The translations under genes and the position numbers were made by a program. A stretch of DNA of 64,000 nucleotides from Mycobacterium sp. URHD0025. GTDB taxonomy: Bacteria > Actinomycetota > Actinomycetes > Mycobacteriales > Mycobacteriaceae. Under the pieces are notes generated by a model that was not told the DNA's origin, did not search any database, and worked only from the letters and a program-made list of their open reading frames with translations. Positions 7,773 through 16,616 of the stretch are shown in pieces; the stretch's first letter is position 1; every line of letters starts with the position of its first letter. Location of the stretch: positions 248,001 through 312,000 of the forward strand of contig NZ_AUEQ01000001.1 of NCBI RefSeq assembly GCF_000426065.1. Reading direction: 5' to 3'.

Positions 7773-10654
7773 GCCGTCGTCGTCGGGATGGGCGCGGTGC
7801 TGTCGTCGCCCTCGCCGGCCTTCTTGCGTTCGCGCTCGAGACGGCCCTGCCTGGTGATCTCAAAGGTGTTGAGCGGCCACCAGAACCAGCGCCCCAGCGC
7901 CGCGGCGATCGACGGCGTCATGAAAGCCCGCACAATCAACGTGTCGACGACCAGGCCGATCCCGATCGTCATACCGAGCTGGCCGACCACCCGCAGGTCC
8001 GACACGATCATCGACATCATGGTGAAGGCGAACACCAGCCCAGCCGCGGTGACCACCCGTCCGGTGGCGCCGATTCCGCGGATGATGCCGGTGTTGAGTC
8101 CCGCGTGTATCTCTTCTTTGAAGCGTGAGACCACCAGAAGGTTGTAATCCGAACCCACTGCCAGCAGGATCACCATCGACAGTGGGATGACGATCCACTG
8201 CACGCCCAGGCCGAGGATGTCCTGCCACAGCAGCACCGACAAACCACACGCGGTGCCCAGGGATGCGGCCACGGTGCCGACGATCACCATGGCGGCCACC
8301 ACACTGCGCGTGATCAACAACATGATCGCGAAAATCAGGATCATCGCGGCGATGACCACGATCATCAGGTCGGTTTTGACGCCGTTCTGCATATCGCTGT
8401 AAAGCGACGCCGTGCCGGCGAGCGAAACCTTCGCGTTGGACAACGGGGTGCCCTTGAGTGCGTCTGCGACAACACCTTTGAGATCTTGGACATGTGCGAT
8501 GCCGTCCACCGAGGCGGGGTCCCCCTGGTGGGTGACGATCATTCTGACCGCCTTGCCATCGGGCGACATGAACATCTTGACCGCACGGTTGAAGTCCGGG
8601 TTTTCGAACACATCCGGCGGCAGGTAGAACATGTCGTCGTTCTTGGCCTGATCGAAGTACAGGCCGATCTCGGTGGCGCCCTTGGCCGCTTCCTGCTGCG
8701 CCGCCTGGGTGCCGGCCTGGGTGCTGTGGGTCGCGATCATGAAGTCGCGCATCCTCTTCATCGAGTCGATGGTCGACCGCAACTCCGGCAGCATCTGCGG
8801 CATCAACTGGTCCATGCGGTCCATGTCGGTGGTGAGCGTCTGCATCTTGTCGGTGAGCGTGTCGATGCCGTCCAGAGTGTCGAAGATGGACCGCATCGAC
8901 TGGCAGACCGGGATGTCGAAGCAGTGCGGCTCCCAGTACAGGTAGTTGCGCAGCGGCCGGAAGAAATCGTCGAAATTGGCCAGATTGTCGCGCATCTCCT
9001 TGGTGGCATCCACCATCTCGTGAGTGTTGCCCACCATGCTGTGTGTGGTGGCGGTGAGCTCGGTCATGAGGGTGTACATGCGTTCCATGCTGGCGACGGT
9101 TTTGCTCAGCTCATCGGCCTGTTCGAGCATCTGAGCCGAGCTGTCGTTGTTGAACTTCGCGGTCTGCAGTGTGCTGGCGTTGTTCGCGCCGAGCAGGAAC
9201 GGGATGGAGCTGTGCTCGATCGGCGAGCCCAGCGGGCGGGTGATGGTCTGCACCCGTTCGATACCCCGCATGTGAGCGACGTTCTTGGCAACCTTTTCGA
9301 TGACGAGCATGTCCGAGGGCGTACGCAAGTCGTGATCGGCCTCGAGCATCAGCAGTTCGGGGTTCATCCGGGCCTGGGAGAAGTGGCGGTCCGCGACACC
9401 CATGGCCTGGTTCGCAGGCATATCGGCGGGGGTGAACTTCTGGTCGTTGTATTGCGGCACATAGGTCATCAGCGCGACGAAGCCGATGACAGCGATCACA
9501 CAGGTCACGAAGACGATCGGGATGGGCCAGCGAACCACCGAGGTACCGACCTTGCGCCAACCCGGCGACGCGATCTTGTGTTTGGGGTCGAGCAGGCCGA
9601 ACTTCGACGCCACCGTCAGGACCGCAGGCGCCAGCGTCAGGGCCGCAATGATGATCACCAGAACGGCGATCGCGCAGGGCAGACCCATGGTCTGGAAGTA
9701 GGGCAGCGTGGTCATGGTCAGGCACAGACACGCACCGACGATGGTCAATCCGGAACCCAGGATGACGTGCGATACGCCGCTGTAGGCGATATAGAAGGCG
9801 TCTTCCCGATCCACGCCTTTCGATCTCTCCTCGTGATATCGGCCGAGGAGGAAGATCACATAGTCGGTTCCGGCCGCCAGGGACAGCATGGTCACCATGC
9901 TCACCGCGTACGGGGTGAGACCGATGATGTTCACGTGTCCCGCACCGGCGGTGATGCCCTGTGCGGCAAAGAGTTCCAGGCCGATGATGACCATCGACAC
10001 GAGCATCGTGACTATGGAGCGGTAGATGGCCAGCAGCATGACGATGATGACGCCGACCGACACCAACTCCATGGTCGCCATGCTCTGATGCCCGGCCACC
10101 TGGGTGTCGGCATTGAGCACGCTGTTTCCGGCGACGTGGGCCTGGATACCCGGCGGTGCGGGTACCGAGGCCACGATGTCACGCACGGCGGCCACCGATG
10201 CGTAACTCTTACTGGTGCCCTGGTCTCCGGCGAGGAAGATCTGCACATAGGCGGACTTCCCGTCCACACTCTGAGATCCCGCCGCCGTCATCGGATCGCT
10301 CCAGAAGTCCTGGACGTTCTGGACGTGCTCTGGATCGGCCTTCAGTTTGGCAACGATCTCGTCGTAGTACTTGTGCGCCTCCGCACCGACCGGCTCATCG
10401 CTTTCCAGAACGACCATCGCCGTGGAGTCAGAGTCGTACTGCTGAAACACCTTGCCGATGTTCAGCATCGCTTGATACGACGGCGCATTCGTGGGACTCA
10501 GCGGCACCGACCGGGATGCCGCGACCTCGTCGAGTGACGGAACGAGTGCACCGAGTGCGACCACCACCAGCACCCAGAAGAGGATGATCGGCAGCGAGAA
10601 GATCCGGACCATGTGACCGATGAACGGTCGATGGGGCTTCGAGTGAGTGCTCAT
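7769..10654 (-). CDS. mmpL: MmpL-family RND transporter (MmpL4/MmpL5-like)
   Basis: 961 residues, usual MmpL length. These inner-membrane proton-driven transporters export lipids, glycopeptidolipids, siderophores or drugs in mycobacteria. A first membrane helix (about residues 15-38) is followed by a periplasmic domain, a five- to six-helix bundle containing the proton-relay type segment LAAGTDYVIFLLGRYHEER, a second large periplasmic domain with coiled-coil character (about 475-620), and a second bundle with LLAVGSDYNLLVVSRFKEE. The charged C-terminal tail is short. The start overlaps the mmpS stop by 4 bp. Substrate unknown; pairing with MmpS puts it in the MmpL4/5 group. Confidence 0.93.
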   Translation of the reverse strand: MSTHSKPHRPFIGHMVRIFSLPIILFWVLVVVALGALVPSLDEVAASRSVPLSPTNAPSYQAMLNIGKVFQQYDSDSTAMVVLESDEPVGAEAHKYYDEIVAKLKADPEHVQNVQDFWSDPMTAAGSQSVDGKSAYVQIFLAGDQGTSKSYASVAAVRDIVASVPAPPGIQAHVAGNSVLNADTQVAGHQSMATMELVSVGVIIVMLLAIYRSIVTMLVSMVIIGLELFAAQGITAGAGHVNIIGLTPYAVSMVTMLSLAAGTDYVIFLLGRYHEERSKGVDREDAFYIAYSGVSHVILGSGLTIVGACLCLTMTTLPYFQTMGLPCAIAVLVIIIAALTLAPAVLTVASKFGLLDPKHKIASPGWRKVGTSVVRWPIPIVFVTCVIAVIGFVALMTYVPQYNDQKFTPADMPANQAMGVADRHFSQARMNPELLMLEADHDLRTPSDMLVIEKVAKNVAHMRGIERVQTITRPLGSPIEHSSIPFLLGANNASTLQTAKFNNDSSAQMLEQADELSKTVASMERMYTLMTELTATTHSMVGNTHEMVDATKEMRDNLANFDDFFRPLRNYLYWEPHCFDIPVCQSMRSIFDTLDGIDTLTDKMQTLTTDMDRMDQLMPQMLPELRSTIDSMKRMRDFMIATHSTQAGTQAAQQEAAKGATEIGLYFDQAKNDDMFYLPPDVFENPDFNRAVKMFMSPDGKAVRMIVTHQGDPASVDGIAHVQDLKGVVADALKGTPLSNAKVSLAGTASLYSDMQNGVKTDLMIVVIAAMILIFAIMLLITRSVVAAMVIVGTVAASLGTACGLSVLLWQDILGLGVQWIVIPLSMVILLAVGSDYNLLVVSRFKEEIHAGLNTGIIRGIGATGRVVTAAGLVFAFTMMSMIVSDLRVVGQLGMTIGIGLVVDTLIVRAFMTPSIAAALGRWFWWPLNTFEITRQGRLERERKKAGEGDDSTAPIPTTTA

Positions 10655-11079
10655 ACGGATTTCACCAAGCAGTAGATGAACGGTTTGAACGTGTCGGTGC
10701 TCGCCCGGTCGTCACGCACCTCGTCGTCGACGGTCACCCGGCAGCCAAGGCCACTGACATCGCGATCACCCTGGGCCATGATGTTGGCCGACATGGACGG
10801 CAGTGTCGTCACGATGGTGAACGACCAAGGCAGCGGGGCGTTTTCGATGAGATTGGGCTGACCGTTCTCGTCGAGATAGTTGATGTTCACGGTTCCCCCG
10901 GACCCGGTGACCTCGTACTTGATGTGCTTGGGGTTGAAGTTCTCGGTAATTCCGGAGCCCTCGGCCAAATTCGGTTCGTGACGGTCAGAGCCGCGAATTC
11001 GAAGGATCGCGTATGCGCCCAACGCGACGACGACCACCAAAAGCAGCGGTATCCACGCCTTCTTGAGCAACTTGAACAC
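10651..11079 (-). CDS. mmpS: MmpS-family accessory protein
   Basis: 142 residues. One N-terminal membrane helix (WIPLLLVVVVALGAYAI, about 9-26) anchors a periplasmic beta-rich domain; the family signature is seen as KHIKYEVTGSGGTVNINYLDENGQP. MmpS proteins partner with MmpL pumps in export of lipids or siderophores. First gene of the mmpS-mmpL-tetR operon; a 22-bp palindrome lies 40 bp upstream of the start. Confidence 0.93.
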   Translation of the reverse strand: MFKLLKKAWIPLLLVVVVALGAYAILRIRGSDRHEPNLAEGSGITENFNPKHIKYEVTGSGGTVNINYLDENGQPNLIENAPLPWSFTIVTTLPSMSANIMAQGDRDVSGLGCRVTVDDEVRDDRASTDTFKPFIYCLVKSV

Positions 11080-11118
11080 CGTTGCGCCTCCCCGATTGTG
11101 ACACTCGAAAATTTACCC

Positions 11119-11140
11119 AGACGGAACTCAAGTTCCGTCT
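11119..11140. promoter_or_regulatory. Perfect 22-bp palindrome, operator of mmpS-mmpL-tetR
   Basis: Arms AGACGGAACT (11119-11128) and AGTTCCGTCT (11131-11140) with a 2-bp centre CA. It lies 40 bp upstream of mmpS and is the only strong dyad in the 112-bp gap. Assigned by inference to the TetR protein encoded at the end of the operon. Confidence 0.65.
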
Positions 11141-11191
11141 AAGAGGATGCTGGGTACTGTACCCGAGCCGGCTTGTTGCGACGACCGGTAC

Positions 11192-11860
11192 CTATCCGGC
11201 CAGGAACCGTTCGAGGCCGGCGATCACGATGTCGAGGTTGAATTCGAAGTCCTCGGCGGCGGTCGCCGCGACGCCGCGGTCGGCCACCACACCGCTGAGC
11301 AGTGGAAAATCACTGGGCGGAAGGTCTTCCAAAGCACGCACCACCTCGGGCGTCTGATGGTGCAACCGAGACTCCGCCGAGCCCAGCACATCGTGGGCGG
11401 CCGACATCGCCAGCCCCGACACCAGGGTGAGCACCCGCCCGGCGTCGTCGGTGCCGAATCCGCCTGCGGTCAGGGCCCGCAGGACCTGCTCGGCCAGGGC
11501 GAGGCTGGCCGCCCCGCTCGTCCCGCGCAACCGGAAACTCGTCGTCGTCACACCGAGCTTGAGCACGCCCTGGCGGATGGCGCTGCCGTAGGCCCGCAGA
11601 ACCTCTTGCCAGCTCGCGTTTTCGGGCAACTCGAGCGAACGCAGCTCGGTGTCGAACAGATCGGCCACCACCAACTCCAGCAGGCCGTCACGGTCACCGA
11701 CGTAGTAGTGCAGCGTCGTGCGGTCGACCCCGAGAGCGTCGGCCACCGCCTGCATCGTCAACGCGCCCGGCGCGATCGCGCGCGCCGCGGCGACGATCTG
11801 CTTCTGATCGATGCGCGGGGGGCGTCCACGCCCCCGGCGCGGCGCGTTTCCGGTGGTCAC
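11192..11860 (-). CDS. TetR-family transcriptional regulator
   Basis: 222 residues. The N-terminus is basic (RRGRGRPPRIDQKQIVAAARAI), followed by a helix-turn-helix GALTMQAVADALGVDRTTLHYYVGDRDGLLELVV. The C-terminal part resembles the TetR class with LRAYGSAIRQGVLK and a long helical ligand domain. It diverges from the amine-dehydrogenase gene; the gap contains the small dyad GCAACT-CT-AGTTGC (11865-11878), a possible shared operator. It could regulate either that gene or itself. Ligand unknown. Confidence 0.88.
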   Translation of the reverse strand: MTTGNAPRRGRGRPPRIDQKQIVAAARAIAPGALTMQAVADALGVDRTTLHYYVGDRDGLLELVVADLFDTELRSLELPENASWQEVLRAYGSAIRQGVLKLGVTTTSFRLRGTSGAASLALAEQVLRALTAGGFGTDDAGRVLTLVSGLAMSAAHDVLGSAESRLHHQTPEVVRALEDLPPSDFPLLSGVVADRGVAATAAEDFEFNLDIVIAGLERFLAG

Positions 11861-11864
11861 ACGC

Positions 11865-11878
11865 GCAACTCTAGTTGC
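11865..11878. promoter_or_regulatory. Candidate operator in the TetR/amine dehydrogenase gap
   Basis: Dyad GCAACT-CT-AGTTGC with 6-bp arms, 5 bp upstream of the TetR start. Short enough to arise by chance, but its position between divergent genes makes it the best operator candidate in this gap. Confidence 0.35.
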
Positions 11879-11961
11879 TGAGACCGTCGCCGTCGGGCCG
11901 CTCTTCCTTTTTTCTCACGGTCGTGGAAAACTGCGCGAAACCGAGAAAGGGAGCCGCTGCG

Positions 11962-13026
11962 GTGTCACACACTTCGCCATACCGGGTTGTCCAATGGACG
12001 ACGGGAAACGTCGGGAAAAGTTCCGTGGCGGCCATCGCCCGAAACCCCACGCTGGAATTGGTCGGCTGCTATGCCTGGTCGCCGGACAAGGCCGGCAAGG
12101 ATGTGGGAGAACTCGTCGGTCTCGAGCCGCTCGGCGTCGCCGCCACCAATGACGTGCAGGCGCTCCTGGCCCTCAAGCCGGACGTTGTCGTGTACAACCC
12201 GATGTGGATCGACGTCGACGAACTCGTCGAAATCCTTTCCGCCGGAGTCAACGTCGTCGCGACCGCGTCATTCATCACCGGTCACAACCAGGGCGAGGGC
12301 CGCGCACGCATCGCCGAGGCGTGCCGCAAGGGTGGCTCCACCATGTTCGGATCGGGCATCAGCCCCGGCTACGTGAACCAGTTGGCGGTCGTGGCGGCCG
12401 GCATCTGCGATCGGGTGGACAAGATCACCGTCAACGAAGCCGCCGACACCACGTTCTACGATTCGCCCGAAACCGAGAAGCCGGTCGGGTTCGGCCAGCC
12501 CATCGATCATCCGGACCTGCAGGCCATGACCGCGCACGGCACCGGAGTGTTCGGCGAGGCAGTCCGGATGATCGGTGACGCGCTCGGTATCGAGTTCGAC
12601 GAGGTGCGCTGCGACGCCGAATACGCCCAGACCACAGAGGATCTCGATCTCGGCTCATGGACCATCCCGGCCGGCTGCGTGGCCGGGGTGTTCGTCAGCT
12701 GGAAAGGCATCATCGGTGACACCACTCGGGTGGAGCTCACTTTGCGGTGGCGCAAAGGCCAGACACTGCAACCGGATTGGCAGATCGATCAGGACGGCTG
12801 GGTGATCGAGGTGGCCGGCCGTCCGACCGTGACGATGAAGGTCGGCTTCCTGCCGCCGCCGGACTTCGAGGCCACCACCCTGGAGGAGTTCATGGTGCTG
12901 GGCCACATCATGACCGCCACTCCCCCGATCAACGCGATTCCCGCGGTGATCAACGCCGCACCCGGCATCGTCACCTACAACGATCTCCCGCTGATCCTGC
13001 CGCGCGGAGTGGTGCCGACGGGCTAG
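11962..13026 (+). CDS. NAD(P)H-dependent amine dehydrogenase / DapB-fold oxidoreductase
   Basis: 354 residues from GTG 11962, chosen because AAAGGGAG lies about 9 nt upstream and homology begins at the Rossmann motif (YRVVQWTTGNVGKSSVAAI, residues 6-24). The protein resembles the dihydrodipicolinate-reductase-like family common in mycobacteria, sometimes annotated as 2,4-diaminopentanoate dehydrogenase-like. A second part has FGSGISPGYVNQLAVVAAGICDRVDKITVNE, the fold's substrate domain. Substrate unknown; cytosolic. A divergent TetR gene upstream probably controls it. A GC-rich hairpin follows about 30 bp downstream. Confidence 0.82.
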   Translation: MSHTSPYRVVQWTTGNVGKSSVAAIARNPTLELVGCYAWSPDKAGKDVGELVGLEPLGVAATNDVQALLALKPDVVVYNPMWIDVDELVEILSAGVNVVATASFITGHNQGEGRARIAEACRKGGSTMFGSGISPGYVNQLAVVAAGICDRVDKITVNEAADTTFYDSPETEKPVGFGQPIDHPDLQAMTAHGTGVFGEAVRMIGDALGIEFDEVRCDAEYAQTTEDLDLGSWTIPAGCVAGVFVSWKGIIGDTTRVELTLRWRKGQTLQPDWQIDQDGWVIEVAGRPTVTMKVGFLPPPDFEATTLEEFMVLGHIMTATPPINAIPAVINAAPGIVTYNDLPLILPRGVVPTG

Positions 13027-13056
13027 AAGGCACTCCTCGATCCGATCGGCGTTCCT

Positions 13057-13074
13057 GTGGCTGCGCTCAGCCAC
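13057..13074 (+). terminator. Possible hairpin terminator without U-tract
   Basis: GTGGCTG (13057-13063), loop CGCT, CAGCCAC (13068-13074), 30 bp after the amine dehydrogenase stop. There is no T-run, as in many proposed mycobacterial terminators, so the call is tentative. Confidence 0.35.
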
Positions 13075-13218
13075 CACACCTCGGGCTACACAATGTAATG
13101 GTCATCGACAGATCGCTGACACTTTGCAGCCCCCGAAGGCGTGCTCCACACCACAGGATTGGTCCGTCCGTCGACGCAACCGACGGCATCGATCAACGAC
13201 GATTGAGGAGACCCAACC

Positions 13219-16200
13219 GTGGATTCGTTGCGCGCCAACCCCATTGCGCCAGAAATGCAGGATCAGCAGGCCGGGGTTGTGGTACCCGGTCGGCTGCTGG
13301 ACGCCAATGCGCTCAACGATCTGATGGGCGACGCGGTCGCGGTGAACCTGGACTGGGCCGGCGCCGGAAACGGCCGGCTGAACTTCGCACTCGCCGCGCT
13401 CGACCCGGTTCCGTTGCGCCGGATGCTGCCCGCGCTGCAGAGCATGGACCTCGAAGTCCTCGAGGAGCAGGCCGGGACCTGGACCAGACCGGACGGGCGG
13501 GTCTGCCACATCTATCACCTGCTGTTGCAGCCCGGTCCCGACGTGATCGCCGCCCTGGCCCAGCCCCAGGACGACACCGCCGACCGCATCCGCGAGACAT
13601 TTCAGGCGATATGGACGGGGCGGGCCGACTCCGACGGGTTCAACGCGCTGATCCTGCGGGCCTCGTTGAATTGGCGCCAGGTCACGGTGTTGCGCAGCTA
13701 CAGCCGCTACCTGCGGCAGCTGCCATTGCCCTACGGCCAGACGCGCATCCAACGGGTCCTGCTGGACAATCCGGCGGCCGCCCGCGCACTGCTCGATCTG
13801 TTCGAGGCCCGGTTCGACCGCACCGAGCAACCCGCTGACAGCCCCCATCGCGTCGCCCGTATCACCGAGGCCGAGCAGCGAGTCGCCGCCGAGATCGATC
13901 ACGTGCTGCACATCGACGCCGACCGGATTCTGCGCTCGTACCACAACCTGATCAATGCCACCCTGCGCACCAACGCATTCGCGCCCGATGCCCTCACGGT
14001 CTGGGCGCCCTATCTGGTTCACAAGCTCGACGCGCAATCCATCGACGAGCTGCCGCAGCCCCGTCCGCTTTCCGAAATCTTCGTGTACTCACCACAATTC
14101 GAAGGCCTGCATCTCCGCTTCGGGCTGGTGGCCCGCGGCGGGCTGCGCTGGTCGGACCGCCACGACGACTACCGCACCGAAGTCCTGGGACTGGTGAAAG
14201 CACAGGCGGTCAAGAACGCGATGATCGTGCCCGTCGGCGCCAAGGGCGTGTTCGTCGTCAAGGCCCGGCCCGCGGCGGGCGAATCTCCCCGCGTGCAGGG
14301 TCTGCGGAGCTACCGGCAGTTCATCGCCGCGCTGCTCGATGTCGTGGACAAGACCGCCCCTTCGAGTTCCGATGATCGGCCCCGCTTCGGCGGCGTGGTG
14401 TGCCACGACGGACCCGACCCCTACCTGGTGGTGGCCGCGGACAAAGGCACGGCCACATTCTCGGATTCCGCCAACGCGGTGGCACTCGACCGGGGCTACT
14501 GGATGGGTGACGCGTTCGCTTCCGGAGGGTCTGCGGGTTACGACCACAAGGCGATGGGCATCACCGCCCGCGGCGCCTGGGTCAGCGGCGACACCCACCT
14601 CGCCGAACTGGGCATCGATTCCGACTCCGACGAGTTCTCCGCCGTCGGCATCGGCGACATGAGCGGGGATGTCTTCGGCAATGGAATGCTGCTGCGTCCC
14701 GGCCTGCGACTGGTGGCCGCATTCGACCACCGGCACATCTTCGTCGACCCGCAGCCTGACACTGTGCCGGCCCGAAGGGAGCGGCAACGGCTGTTCGAGC
14801 TACCGCAGTCGTCGTGGGACGACTACGACCGTTCCTCGATCAGCCGGGGCGGGGGCGTGTGGCCCCGAACCGCGAAAACCATTGCCATCACGCCGGAGAT
14901 GCGCACCGCACTCGGCATCGACGACCACGAGACCCGGCTGACTCCCACCGAGCTGATCAGCCGCATCCTGTGCGCTCCCGTGGACGTGTTGTTCAACGGC
15001 GGAATCGGCACCTACATCAAGGCGGCCGACGAGCAGCACTCCGACATCGCCGACAAGGTGAACGATCCGGTGCGGGTGAACGCCGAGGAGGTCCTGGCCC
15101 GGGTGATCGTGGAGGGCGGCAATCTCGGGTTGTCCCAACGCGCCCGCATCGCCTATGCCCGCCGGGGCGGCTTGGTGAACACCGACGCCATCGACAACGC
15201 CGCTGGAGTGGACTGCTCGGACCACGAGGTCAACATCAAGATCCTGCTGGACTCGGCCGCGCGCTCCGGCCTGATCACCGGCAACGCGCGCAATCGATTG
15301 CTGGTCGACATGACCGACGAGGTGGCACAACTCGTCCTGGCCAACAACCAGTCGCACAACCGTCTGCTCGCCGACGCCCGCTCCAACGCCGCCCAGATGG
15401 TCGATGTGCACGCACGGATGACGACCGATCTCGAGGCCCGACGCGGGTTGCACCGTGTTCGCGAGAACATGCCCAGCACGGGGGAATTCGCCGAGCTGGC
15501 CAAGGATGGTCGCGGCCTCACCGCTCCACAGTTGGCGACCCTGATGGCACACGTCAAACTCGACCTGAAGGCGGAACTGCTCGACTGTGAGAGCTTCGAC
15601 GATCCGTATTTCGCTGCGCTGTTGACCCGTTACTTCCCGCCGACGTTGCGGCGCCGCCTCGGCGAGCCGCTGCCCGAACACCCGCTGCGCCGGGAGATCA
15701 TCGCCACCTCGATCGTCAACCGGGTCCTCGCGACCTCGGGGCTGACCTTCGCGTTCCGCCTGGCCGAGGAAACCGGTGCCACCGCAACCGATATCGTCCG
15801 GGCTCACGCCGTGGTGTCCGAGGCATTCGACCTGGACACCCTGTGGGATGACATCTACGCCGCCGATCTCTCGCCCGCGTTGACCAACGGCATGATCATC
15901 GAGGGGCGCCGACTGCTCGACCGGGCTGCCCGTTGGTTCGTGCTCAACCGGCCGCATCCTCTCGATGTCGACATGGAGATCATGCGGTTCAGCAATCAAG
16001 TGGCGAAGTTGCGGGGACAGCTGGGATCGATGCTGCGTGGGCAGGAACTGGAAACCGTCACCGGGGCCCACGACGACATGGTCGCGCGTAGTGTGCCGAG
16101 CAACATCGCCGGACGGGTCAGCGAATCCCTCTACGCGTTCAGCCTTCTGGACATCATCGAGGCGGCTCACGTTCACGATGAGGACGCCGGCCGGCTCGCG

Positions 16201-16527
16201 AACATCTACTTCGAGTTGTCCGACCGGCTCGGGGTCGACCGGTTGCTGTTGGCCGTCTCCTCACTACCGCGAGGTGGCCGCTGGCATGCGCTGGCCAGGC
16301 TCGCACTGCGCGAGGATCTGTACCGATCGTTGCGCGATCTCACGATCGACGTGACCAAGTTCGGCACCGATGACGAAGCGGCCTGCAGCGTGAGCGACTT
16401 CGAGGCCTACAACCGGCCGCGGCTGGACCGGGCCAAGCGCACATTGGGCGAGTTCCTGGACACCGACGAGCCTGACTTGGCGGCGTTGTCGGTGGCCACC
16501 GCACAGCTGCGCCGACTGCATCGATGA
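13219..16527 (+). CDS. gdh: NAD-specific glutamate dehydrogenase, short (about 118 kDa) form
   Basis: 1102 residues from GTG 13219 with GAGGAG 8 nt upstream. Catalyses glutamate to 2-oxoglutarate and ammonia with NAD. Large bacterial NAD-GDHs are about 1600 residues; this one lacks roughly the first 500 (ACT-like domains), like the 118-kDa form known in M. smegmatis. The catalytic domain is seen as LHLRFGLVARGGLRWSDR, then RTEVLGLVKAQAVKNAMIVPVGAKGVFVVK (substrate lysines), and later FNGGIGTYIKAADEQHSDIADK and VIVEGGNLGLSQRARIAYARRGG (dinucleotide region). The C-terminal helical domain is complete. It stands as a single gene. Confidence 0.93.
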   Translation: MDSLRANPIAPEMQDQQAGVVVPGRLLDANALNDLMGDAVAVNLDWAGAGNGRLNFALAALDPVPLRRMLPALQSMDLEVLEEQAGTWTRPDGRVCHIYHLLLQPGPDVIAALAQPQDDTADRIRETFQAIWTGRADSDGFNALILRASLNWRQVTVLRSYSRYLRQLPLPYGQTRIQRVLLDNPAAARALLDLFEARFDRTEQPADSPHRVARITEAEQRVAAEIDHVLHIDADRILRSYHNLINATLRTNAFAPDALTVWAPYLVHKLDAQSIDELPQPRPLSEIFVYSPQFEGLHLRFGLVARGGLRWSDRHDDYRTEVLGLVKAQAVKNAMIVPVGAKGVFVVKARPAAGESPRVQGLRSYRQFIAALLDVVDKTAPSSSDDRPRFGGVVCHDGPDPYLVVAADKGTATFSDSANAVALDRGYWMGDAFASGGSAGYDHKAMGITARGAWVSGDTHLAELGIDSDSDEFSAVGIGDMSGDVFGNGMLLRPGLRLVAAFDHRHIFVDPQPDTVPARRERQRLFELPQSSWDDYDRSSISRGGGVWPRTAKTIAITPEMRTALGIDDHETRLTPTELISRILCAPVDVLFNGGIGTYIKAADEQHSDIADKVNDPVRVNAEEVLARVIVEGGNLGLSQRARIAYARRGGLVNTDAIDNAAGVDCSDHEVNIKILLDSAARSGLITGNARNRLLVDMTDEVAQLVLANNQSHNRLLADARSNAAQMVDVHARMTTDLEARRGLHRVRENMPSTGEFAELAKDGRGLTAPQLATLMAHVKLDLKAELLDCESFDDPYFAALLTRYFPPTLRRRLGEPLPEHPLRREIIATSIVNRVLATSGLTFAFRLAEETGATATDIVRAHAVVSEAFDLDTLWDDIYAADLSPALTNGMIIEGRRLLDRAARWFVLNRPHPLDVDMEIMRFSNQVAKLRGQLGSMLRGQELETVTGAHDDMVARSVPSNIAGRVSESLYAFSLLDIIEAAHVHDEDAGRLANIYFELSDRLGVDRLLLAVSSLPRGGRWHALARLALREDLYRSLRDLTIDVTKFGTDDEAACSVSDFEAYNRPRLDRAKRTLGEFLDTDEPDLAALSVATAQLRRLHR

Positions 16528-16616
16528 GCTAGAGGCAAGGCGCCGAAACCCCGTCGGGCGGCCGATTCAGCGGGATAGCATCCAGCCATTCGCGGATCGG
16601 CTACCCGGGGGAATGC

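Noticed and set aside
8486..10537. Long plus-strand open frame opposite mmpL (about 680 codons)
   Set aside because: A shadow of the high-GC mmpL gene; His/Arg/Gly-rich composition with no recognisable domain.
14800..16176. Long minus-strand open frame opposite the glutamate dehydrogenase gene
   Set aside because: Antisense shadow in high-GC DNA; no motifs and codon pattern follows the sense gene.
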